From: 40CM-2-70-7 sp035505915 | GTDB lineage: Bacteria > Gemmatimonadota > Gemmatimonadetes > Gemmatimonadales > GWC2-71-9 | Assembly (NCBI GenBank): GCA_035505915.1 | Contig: DATJQI010000080.1 | Coordinates: 1-64,000 of the forward strand | Length of the DNA stretch: 64,000 nt | Reading direction: 5' to 3' | Part shown: positions 34,557-41,543 of the stretch, piece after piece | Layout: each line of letters starts with the position of its first letter | How positions within the stretch are numbered: the stretch's first letter is position 1 | Made by a program: the position numbers and the translations under genes | Notes under the pieces: model-generated | The model's input: only the letters and a program-made list of their open reading frames with translations | Database searches by the model: none | What the model was told of the DNA's origin: nothing

Positions 34557-35512
34557 GGCTCCCAGGCCTCCGCCAGCGCCCGGATGGTCCCCGGCGAATT
34601 CCCTTCGAGCCGGTTCCCCAGGATGATCAGGGCCTCGAGGCGACGCGCGATGGCCTCGTCGATCAGCTTCAGAAGATCGGCCCGGATTTCCGGGGCGGGC
34701 TCGCGGACCCGGTCGTAGGGCTCGAACCGCTTCACCGCCTCGGAAAACGTCCGGCCCGGCTTGAGCAGCGCCCGGGCCACCGTGAACGGCGCCGGGAAAA
34801 CCCACGACAGCTGCAGCTGCTGCCCGATGGTCGGCATCGCGGTCCACGAGTTGAACACGTGCGCCACGCCGTTCCGCTTCAACACTTCTCCGTGAATCGG
34901 ATGCACCAGCTCCGCGTTACGCAGCTCCACCGCGTACCGGAAATCCTTCGGCAGCTCCTTCAGAAAGCCGTCGAGCTGATCGGCCCACGTCAGAGGATCG
35001 GGAAGATCCTTGCCGTGCATCGCCTGGAACTCGAAGACGAAACAGCCGGCGTGGTCCCGAAAAGCCCGGGAATACGGCAATAACACGGCATCCTTGAAGA
35101 GCTGAGCGTTCAGAAAATCAGGATTCGCCTGGCCCGCCTCCTTCCCCCAGCGCGGGTCCCGCGTGAAGCGCTTCACCGTGATCCGGTCCCAGACCTTGCT
35201 GATGCACGGAAACCCGGGAGGGAGCGCGCGCCCGTACGCCGCGAGCGTCTCCTCGGTGGGCGGCTCGTAGTACGCGCTGTCGATCCCCACCACGCGGAAG
35301 AGCGGGTAGCGCCCGTACTCCTCGAGCCGCCGCGCCGGCTCCGGGCCGCGATAACTCCGGTGATAGACCGTTCCCTTCCACCCGTCGTACGTCCACGTCG
35401 TGGTCCCGAGCCGCACGTTGGGCGGGAGCTTTTTCCCGAGGACTTTGAGCTCCTCCTCGGGCTCCGGAAGCGGGGCGTCGTCGAAGAGGGACGGCTGACG
35501 TCGAACGCTCAT
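34553..35512 (-). CDS. DUF72 family protein (YecE-like)
   Basis: A 319-residue TIM-barrel-like protein of the DUF72/YecE family. GTTTWTYDGWKGTVYH near residue 36 is the family's opening motif (GTSGW-Y-W), with FRVVGIDSAYYEPPT and YAVELRNAEL further on. The biochemical role is unknown. A SLFDDA-containing N-terminal extension (QPSLFDD) resembles the QxSLFD-type clamp-binding peptides of DNA-repair proteins. It diverges from imuB with 86 bp between starts, which hints at a repair link. Confidence 0.85.
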   Translation of the reverse strand: MSVRRQPSLFDDAPLPEPEEELKVLGKKLPPNVRLGTTTWTYDGWKGTVYHRSYRGPEPARRLEEYGRYPLFRVVGIDSAYYEPPTEETLAAYGRALPPGFPCISKVWDRITVKRFTRDPRWGKEAGQANPDFLNAQLFKDAVLLPYSRAFRDHAGCFVFEFQAMHGKDLPDPLTWADQLDGFLKELPKDFRYAVELRNAELVHPIHGEVLKRNGVAHVFNSWTAMPTIGQQLQLSWVFPAPFTVARALLKPGRTFSEAVKRFEPYDRVREPAPEIRADLLKLIDEAIARRLEALIILGNRLEGNSPGTIRALAEAWEP

Positions 35513-35545
35513 AGCACCAACAAGTTAACCGTCATTCTGCCATCC

Positions 35546-35575
35546 TTGCGGGCCATCAAATCTTCGGGATATATT
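35546..35575 (+). promoter_or_regulatory. Putative promoter of the imuB operon
   Basis: TTGCGG (35546-35551) and TATATT (35570-35575) are separated by 18 nt and lie 23 nt before ATG 35599. I do not see a clear LexA-box palindrome, so SOS control is not demonstrated. Confidence 0.4.
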
Positions 35576-35598
35576 CGGGGTCCGGTACCCATTTCGCA

Positions 35599-36900
35599 AT
35601 GCTCCCGACCCCCTCCCCCCGCCCGCTCTCCAGCGACCTCGCGGCCTGCTGCTGGATCCCCCAGTTCGCCCTGCGCTGCGAAGAAGCCCGGCACCCCGAG
35701 CTCACCCAGGGACCCGCCGCCGTCCTCTCCCCCGACGACGCCCGCCGGGTGTGGCAGATCTCCCGCCCCGCGCGCCGGGTGGGCGTGAAACCCGCGATGA
35801 CGGTGAGCCAGGCGATCGGCCTCTCCCCCACCCTCAAGCTCTGCGAAGCCGATCCCGTCCACTACGACGAGCGCTTCTCGGCCCTGCTCGCCGCTCTGGT
35901 GACCGTGAGCCCCGTGATCGAGCCGGCGGAGCTCGGGAGAGTCTACGTCGGGCTGGATGGATTGGAAGGGATTTACGGAGATCTGGAGCATCAAGCGAAA
36001 AAGATCGAACGCGGAACGCGGAACGCGGAACGCGGAACCGAAATGGATGCTTCCCCCATTGGTTCCGCGTTCCGACTTCCGACTTCCGCGTTCGAGCCGA
36101 GGATCGGCATCGCGCGGGGAAAATTTACTTCCTGGGTCGCCGCCTCCCGCGCGAAACCGGGCGCTCCCGTCATCGTCCCCGCGGGAACCGAGCGCGCGTT
36201 TCTCGGGCGTCAGCCGCTGGCGGTGCTCCCGCTCGACCCCGACACGCACCGCCGGCTCCTCCGCCTGGGGCTCTCCACGCTGCGCGACCTGTCGTCCCTT
36301 CCGGAAGAAGCGGTCACGTCACAGTTCGGCGACGCCGGCCGGAAACTCTGGCGACTCGCCGCCGGACAAATCGTCGAGCCCGTGACGGGCCGCCGGAGCC
36401 CCGAGCCGATCGTCCAGTCTCTCACGTTCTACACGCCCGTGGCCGAGCGGGAGCTCCTGCTCCAGTCGTTCGCGCGGATCCTCACGCTCGCCCTCGCGCA
36501 TCCCCGCCGCACCGGGTGGCGGGTGCGGGAGCTGCGCGCCGAAGCGAAGATCGAGCACGGCTCGTCGTGGCTCGCCTCCTTCACCCTGAAAGACCCGACC
36601 GCCGCCCCCGACCGGCTGCTGGCGCTCCTGAAGGTGCGGATCGAGCAGGCGCCGCTCACCGGGGCCGCCGAGCGGCTCACCATCCAGTTCACCGATTTCG
36701 CGCCCGGCACGACCGAGCTGCAGCTCTTCGCCCGGGACGCCGGCGCGGAAGCCCGCGCCCGCCGCCGCGACTCCCTGCGCACCGCCGCCCACGAAATCCG
36801 CCTCCGTTTCCGCCGCCCGCTCCTCCAACACGTCATCGAGGTCCAACCGTGGTCCCGACTCCCCGAACGCCGCTACGCGCTGATCGACTTCGAGCCCTGA
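35599..36900 (+). CDS. imuB: ImuB-like Y-family polymerase homologue
   Basis: A 433-residue DinB/UmuC-related protein. The first active-site motif is LAACCWIPQFALRCEEA, where catalytic polymerases have acidic residues, so it is probably inactive as a polymerase, as ImuB proteins are. It would link DnaE2 to the clamp during mutagenic lesion bypass. Residues about 137-166 are encoded by a heptamer-repeat hairpin inserted in frame (ERGTRNAERGT, then GSAFRLPTSAF), in the palm between LEGIYGD and RIGIARG. It leads an operon with the DUF6504 and dnaE2 genes. No imuA is adjacent. Confidence 0.85.
   Translation: MLPTPSPRPLSSDLAACCWIPQFALRCEEARHPELTQGPAAVLSPDDARRVWQISRPARRVGVKPAMTVSQAIGLSPTLKLCEADPVHYDERFSALLAALVTVSPVIEPAELGRVYVGLDGLEGIYGDLEHQAKKIERGTRNAERGTEMDASPIGSAFRLPTSAFEPRIGIARGKFTSWVAASRAKPGAPVIVPAGTERAFLGRQPLAVLPLDPDTHRRLLRLGLSTLRDLSSLPEEAVTSQFGDAGRKLWRLAAGQIVEPVTGRRSPEPIVQSLTFYTPVAERELLLQSFARILTLALAHPRRTGWRVRELRAEAKIEHGSSWLASFTLKDPTAAPDRLLALLKVRIEQAPLTGAAERLTIQFTDFAPGTTELQLFARDAGAEARARRRDSLRTAAHEIRLRFRRPLLQHVIEVQPWSRLPERRYALIDFEP
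36007..36094. repeat. Heptamer-periodic hairpin inside imuB (unit GAACGCG)
   Basis: The left arm is four exact GAACGCG units (36007-36034) plus GAACC. The right arm is TTCCGCG, TTCCGAC, TTCCGAC, TTCCGCG (36063-36090). The arms are inverted and separated by about 25 nt. Because 7 is not a multiple of 3, the array is read in all frames in turn and encodes a repeating 7-residue peptide (ERGTRNA), with no stop codon. Confidence 0.92.
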
Positions 36901-37133
36901 ACCTCCCGGTCCAGACCCGGGTGCGCGTCAACGAGCAGGGCCATCCCGAGGCCCTCCTCCGCGACGACGCCGAGCTTCCGGTGGAGGAGATCCGCGAGCT
37001 CTGGCGGATCGACGACGAGTGGTGGCGCTCCCCCATCATCCGCTGCTACGCGGACGTCATACTGGCCGGCGGCAAGCGGGTGATCCTCTATCAAGACCTG
37101 GTCACCGGCGACTGGTGGATGCAGCGCCCCTGA
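36849..37133 (+). CDS. DUF6504 family small protein
   Basis: A protein of about 94 residues located between imuB and dnaE2, a position typical for DUF6504. The conserved part is WRIDDEWWRSPIIRCYADV, followed by LYQDLVTGDWWMQRP. Function unknown, probably tied to the mutasome. I suggest GTG 36849, which overlaps imuB by 52 nt; GTG 36921 would give 70 residues and still keep the conserved core. The stop is followed at once by the dnaE2 ATG. Confidence 0.65.
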   Translation: MVPTPRTPLRADRLRALNLPVQTRVRVNEQGHPEALLRDDAELPVEEIRELWRIDDEWWRSPIIRCYADVILAGGKRVILYQDLVTGDWWMQRP

Positions 37134-40100
37134 ATGCCGCCAAGAGATGGATACGTCGAGCTGCATTGCCACTCCGGGTTCTCCTTCCTGGACGGCGCGT
37201 CGTCCCCTGAAGAGCTGGTCTTCGAGGCGGCGCACCTGGGCTATCCCGCGATGGCCCTCACCGACCACCACGGCCTCTACGGCTCGATGGCCTTCGCGCA
37301 GGGATGCAAACGCCTCGGCGTCCAGGCCATCACCGGGGCCGAGGTCACCCTCGATTCCGGCGCCCACCTCACGCTCCTGGCCGAAACCGCCGCCGGCTAC
37401 GCCAATCTCTGCCGGCTCATCACCACCGCCCACCTGGGCTCCGCCGACCGTAAAGACCCGCGACTCCCGTTCTCCGCGCTGGCAGAACGACACGAGGGAT
37501 TGATCATCCTGTCCGGGTGTCGAGAAGGGATGCTCTCCCGTGCCCTCGGAATGGACGGCCCGACGGCCACCCGGCGCCTTGCCGAGGAGTGCCGCGACAC
37601 TTTCGGGAACGACCGGTTCTTCGTGGAATTGCAGCGCAATGGGGTGAGAGGAGATCGGGGACGCACCCGTGCCCTGGCCGATCTGGCCGAAACGACGGGG
37701 CTCCCCGTGGTGGCCACGCGGGACGTCCACTACCACAGCGTCGCCCGCTACCGGCTGCACGACGTCCTGGTGGCGATCAAGAACCGGACGAGCCTGGACG
37801 GAGCCCACACGGTCCGGCGCCCGAACAACGATTTCTTCCTGCGCCCGCCCGGCGACGTCGCGGCGCTGTTTCCCGACCTCCCGGAGGCCGTCGCCAACAC
37901 CGTACGCATCGCCCGCCGCTGCGCGGCGTTCGATCTGACCCGGGACCTGGGGTACACCTTCCCCGATTTCCGCGGGGCGGACAAAGCGCCGGCCCCGCAG
38001 GCGCTGGCCGAGCTGTGCCGGGCGCGTCTGGAAGAGCGCTACCCTCCCGGCTCTCCCTGGCGCGCCGACGCCGAGCACCGGCTCACCGAAGAGCTGCGGC
38101 TCATCGAGCACCACAAGCTCTCCGGCTTCTTCCTGGTCTATCACGACCTCTTCGAGCTGGCCCGTGAGGTGGGCGCCGACGTCCGCAGGGGCACCCGGCG
38201 CGCGGCGTCGGGCCTGCTCCCCGGCCGCGGCCGCGGCTCCTCCGTCTCATCCATCGTCTGCTACTTCCTCGGCCTGTCGCACGTCGACCCCATCGCGAAC
38301 CATCTCTTTCTCGGCCGGTTTCTCAACGAGACCCTGGCCTCGGTTCCCGACATCGACCTCGACTTCCCCCGGGAGATCCGCGAAGAGCTCTTCCGCCGGG
38401 TCTACGCCCGCTACGGCGAAGAGCACGTCGGCCTGGTCTGCGCCTACCCCACCTACCGGCTCCGCTCGGCGGTCCGGGAGATCGGGATGGCGCTCGATCT
38501 CCCCCCGGGAGAAATCGAGCTGGTGGCCAAGCTCGCCGACCGCCGCTCCGGAGGCATGGCCGAGGAGCTCGAACAGCTGCCCGGGTTCGCGGGGCGGTCG
38601 AAGGCGCCCCTGTGGAAGGAGCTCTGCGAGCTGGCCGAGGAGATCCGGGGGCTCCCGCGCCACATCTCCCAGCACGTGGGCGGGATGGTGATCTCCTCCC
38701 GCCCGCTCGTCGAAATCGTTCCCCTCGAGCGCTCGGCGATGCCCGACCGGGTGATCTGTCAGTGGGACAAAGATTCCTGCGACGACGCGCGATTCATCAA
38801 GATCGACTTCCTGGCGCTCGGGATGCTCTCGCTCGTGGAGGAGTGCGTCGAGCTGATCGCCGAGCGGAAAGGCGCGCCCCCGGATCTGTCGCGGATCGAT
38901 TTCGACGACCAGACCGTCTACGACCAGATCTGCGCCGGCGACACGGTGGGGATGTTCCAGATCGAGAGCCGGGCACAGATCCAGATGATCCGGCGGACGC
39001 GGCCGCGGTCCCTCGAGGACCTGGCGGTGGAAGTGGCGCTGGTGCGGCCCGGCCCCGTGGTGGGAGGCGCGGTGAATCCCTACGTGCGGCGCCGCGAGGC
39101 CCGGCGGGCCGCGCTCAAGGCGGGCCGCCCCTACGAGCCGCCGCTCGACCATCCCCTCCTCAAGGAAGCGCTGACCGAGACCCTGGGCGTGATCCTCTAT
39201 CAGGACCAGGTGCTCCAGGTGTGCCAGGCCCTGGCGGGGTTCACGTCGGGCCAGGCCGAGGCGCTCCGGCGGGCGATGAGCCGGAAGCGGAGCCGGGAGC
39301 TGCTCGAGGGGTTCGGGGGAGACTTCCGGGCCGGCGCCGCGGCCCGGGGGGTGCCGCCCGCAGTGGCCGACAAGGTGTTCACGCAGGTGATCGCGTTCAG
39401 CGAATTCGGGTTCCCCAAGTCCCACGCGGCGGCGTTCGGCCTGTTGGCCTATCAGTCGGCGTGGCTCCGGCACTACCACCCCACCGAGTATTACACGGCC
39501 ATCTTCAACAACCAGCCGATGGGGTTCTACTCCCTCGACGCGCTCACGCACGACGCCCGCCATCACGGCATCACCATTCTCCTCCCCGACGTGAACCGGA
39601 GCGACGTCTGGTGCCGGCCCGAAGGCGCGGACGCGGTGCGGGTGGGGTTGGGGTTCGTGCGGAACTGGAGCGAGACCACCGCGCTCGGGGTGGTCCGGGA
39701 GCGGGAGCGCCGCGGGCCGTTCCGAAGTCTCGGCGACTTCGTCCGCCGGTCTCCCACCGGCCTGAAGCGCACGGCCGTCGAGAACCTGGTCTGGGTGGGG
39801 GGATTCGATTCCTTCGGCCTCACCCGCCGCGAGCTGCTCTGGCAGACGGGGCTCTGGCTGCCGCCGGAGACGGCGCGGGAAGGCCGCGCGCCGCGCCGCC
39901 AGCTCGAGCTGGCGCTGGCCCATCCGCACGAGGGGATCCGGTTCGGCAACCTGGTCGAGGTGGAGCGGATGCTGGCGGAGTACGGGACGCTGGGGTTCGC
40001 GCCGAGCGGGCATCCGATGGGGCTGCTGCGGAGGGCGTTGCCGGCGTCGATCATTCCCGGCGATCAGCTGGTGCGGCACGAGGACCGGTCGACCGTGGAC

Positions 40101-40451
40101 GTCGCGGGGCTCGTCGTGGCCCGTCAGCGGCCGGGGACCGCCAAGGGGTTCGTGTTCATCCTGCTCGAGGACGAGACCGGAATGGTGAACGTGATCGTCC
40201 GGCCCGATGTGTTCGAGAAGTATCGCGTGGTGGTGCGAGGCGAGCCGATGCTGTGGATTCGGGGAACCCTGGCGAAGGACGACGGGGCATTGAACATCCT
40301 TGCCGAGGAGATTCAGCCTCTGGAACGCGGAACGCGGAAGTGGGAACGCGGAACCGAAGACACCGGTTCCGCGTTCCGCGATCCGCCTTCCGCGTTCTCT
40401 TTCTTGAAGACCATGCGCCGCATCGCGCCCGACTCCAAGGATTGGGGCTAG
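37134..40451 (+). CDS. dnaE2: Error-prone DNA polymerase III alpha subunit DnaE2
   Basis: A 1105-residue C-family polymerase acting in translesion synthesis with ImuB. The PHP domain begins YVELHCHSGFSFLDG. The palm has PDIDLDFP (Asp406, 408, 410) and the third catalytic Asp558 in FIKIDFLALG. Finger, helix-hairpin-helix and OB domains follow (VDVAGLVVARQRPGTAKG). The C-terminus is unusual: a heptamer-repeat hairpin encodes about 25 residues (ERGTRKWERGT through SAF) just before the end. ATG 37134 follows the DUF6504 stop with no gap. The stop overlaps that of the next, convergent gene. Confidence 0.93.
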   Translation: MPPRDGYVELHCHSGFSFLDGASSPEELVFEAAHLGYPAMALTDHHGLYGSMAFAQGCKRLGVQAITGAEVTLDSGAHLTLLAETAAGYANLCRLITTAHLGSADRKDPRLPFSALAERHEGLIILSGCREGMLSRALGMDGPTATRRLAEECRDTFGNDRFFVELQRNGVRGDRGRTRALADLAETTGLPVVATRDVHYHSVARYRLHDVLVAIKNRTSLDGAHTVRRPNNDFFLRPPGDVAALFPDLPEAVANTVRIARRCAAFDLTRDLGYTFPDFRGADKAPAPQALAELCRARLEERYPPGSPWRADAEHRLTEELRLIEHHKLSGFFLVYHDLFELAREVGADVRRGTRRAASGLLPGRGRGSSVSSIVCYFLGLSHVDPIANHLFLGRFLNETLASVPDIDLDFPREIREELFRRVYARYGEEHVGLVCAYPTYRLRSAVREIGMALDLPPGEIELVAKLADRRSGGMAEELEQLPGFAGRSKAPLWKELCELAEEIRGLPRHISQHVGGMVISSRPLVEIVPLERSAMPDRVICQWDKDSCDDARFIKIDFLALGMLSLVEECVELIAERKGAPPDLSRIDFDDQTVYDQICAGDTVGMFQIESRAQIQMIRRTRPRSLEDLAVEVALVRPGPVVGGAVNPYVRRREARRAALKAGRPYEPPLDHPLLKEALTETLGVILYQDQVLQVCQALAGFTSGQAEALRRAMSRKRSRELLEGFGGDFRAGAAARGVPPAVADKVFTQVIAFSEFGFPKSHAAAFGLLAYQSAWLRHYHPTEYYTAIFNNQPMGFYSLDALTHDARHHGITILLPDVNRSDVWCRPEGADAVRVGLGFVRNWSETTALGVVRERERRGPFRSLGDFVRRSPTGLKRTAVENLVWVGGFDSFGLTRRELLWQTGLWLPPETAREGRAPRRQLELALAHPHEGIRFGNLVEVERMLAEYGTLGFAPSGHPMGLLRRALPASIIPGDQLVRHEDRSTVDVAGLVVARQRPGTAKGFVFILLEDETGMVNVIVRPDVFEKYRVVVRGEPMLWIRGTLAKDDGALNILAEEIQPLERGTRKWERGTEDTGSAFRDPPSAFSFLKTMRRIAPDSKDWG
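40323..40398. repeat. Heptamer-periodic hairpin at the dnaE2 3' end (unit GAACGCG)
   Basis: The left arm is GAACGCG, GAACGCG, GAAGTGG, GAACGCG (40323-40350). The right arm is TTCCGCG, TTCCGCG, ATCCGCC, TTCCGCG (40367-40394). The arms pair closely around a loop of about 10 nt. It lies inside the coding sequence, close to its stop. Confidence 0.9.
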
Positions 40452-41395
40452 TCGAGACCGCGATCCCGCAGGCGGATCACCTCGTCCAGCGACGGCTTGC
40501 CGTAGCCGCGGTCGGCTACCCGCCGGATGAATCCCTTGGTGACGCCGTGGTCCCGGGCCCGGCGCAGCTCGGCGAGCGACAAGTTGTCGTAGCCCGCCTC
40601 CTTGAGCGACCGGATGTACGACGCGTCGACGCCGTGGTCGCGCGAGTCCACCAGCTCATCCGGATCCGACGGCGTGTACCCGACCTCTTTCATCTCGGCG
40701 ATGTAGTCCCCGTCCACGCCGTGATCCCGCAACCGCACGAGGTCCTCGGGGTCCAGGTTCTTGTAGCCCGCACTGTCCAGCGACGCGATGAACTCGGGGT
40801 CGACGCCGTGGTCGCGCATGCGGACCAGGGCTTCCGGGTCCTTCAGGTGGTAGCCCCGGCTCCCGATCTCGCGGACGTACTCGAGATCGGCGCCGTGCGT
40901 GCCCATCCGGGTGAGCTCTTCGGCGGTCGGGCGATCGTAGCCCTGACGCTTGAGCTCGTCGACCAGGTCGAGCCCCACGCCGGTCATCGTCATCGAGAAC
41001 TGCTGCCAGGCGGACGGCGCGTTGATGCCCCGCCGGGACAGCGCGGTGACGAAGTCGGCATTCGCGGCATAGGTGAAGTGCCCGGACCCCCGGCCCGCGT
41101 CGAACCAGCCTTCACAGGTGAGCGTGCCGGCGGGGCGCACGATCTTGAATCGCACCGTGGCGCCCGAGCCGCCCATTTCGGCGGCGGAGAGGCCCACGAG
41201 CTCGCTCAGGGGAGCGTCGTTCTCGCTGTTCCAGTTGTCCGAGCGATAGCGGTCGCTGATGCGCAGAGTGAGGCGGACCTCACCGGCGCTGTCGCCCGGC
41301 TCGATCAGCCATTCGCCCCCCGAGGGGACGGCGCGCTGAGCGGTCAGGGTCGAGACGGCCAGGAGGCCGGCCAGGAGCAGGACGGGGGACTTCAT
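40448..41395 (-). CDS. Exported protein with 26-residue repeats (RDHGVD type)
   Basis: A 315-residue exported protein. The signal peptide is MKSPVLLLAGLLAVSTLTAQ. A beta-rich domain (about 25-140) precedes at least six tandem repeats of 26-27 residues with the core LVRLRDHGVD and an aromatic start GY. Such repeats occur at the ends of M56/BlaR-type sensor proteins and related exported proteins in this kind of genome (recalled, not checked). They may form a helical solenoid for protein binding. Function unknown. The start ATG 41395 is supported by the signal peptide. Confidence 0.7.
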   Translation of the reverse strand: MKSPVLLLAGLLAVSTLTAQRAVPSGGEWLIEPGDSAGEVRLTLRISDRYRSDNWNSENDAPLSELVGLSAAEMGGSGATVRFKIVRPAGTLTCEGWFDAGRGSGHFTYAANADFVTALSRRGINAPSAWQQFSMTMTGVGLDLVDELKRQGYDRPTAEELTRMGTHGADLEYVREIGSRGYHLKDPEALVRMRDHGVDPEFIASLDSAGYKNLDPEDLVRLRDHGVDGDYIAEMKEVGYTPSDPDELVDSRDHGVDASYIRSLKEAGYDNLSLAELRRARDHGVTKGFIRRVADRGYGKPSLDEVIRLRDRGLD

Positions 41396-41453
41396 GGGGG
41401 CTCCGGATGCGGTTCCCAGCTTGGATGGGCCTATCGCGGGCAGGGTTGCAGCT

Positions 41454-41538
41454 GAAGTCGGAATGCGGAACGCGGAGCGCGGAACCTCAAAGCGGGCCAA
41501 TTGCCGTTACTTCCGCACTCCGACTTCCGCATTCCGAC
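41454..41538. repeat. Heptamer-periodic hairpin, intergenic (unit GAATGCG)
   Basis: The left arm is GAAGTCG, GAATGCG, GAACGCG, GAGCGCG (41454-41481). The right arm is TTCCGCA, CTCCGAC, TTCCGCA, TTCCGAC (41511-41538). Four units per arm, inverted, with a loop of about 29 nt. It fills the gap between the beta-helix gene and the 26-residue-repeat gene and is more diverged than the copies in coding sequence. Confidence 0.88.
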
Positions 41539-41543
41539 TTTGG

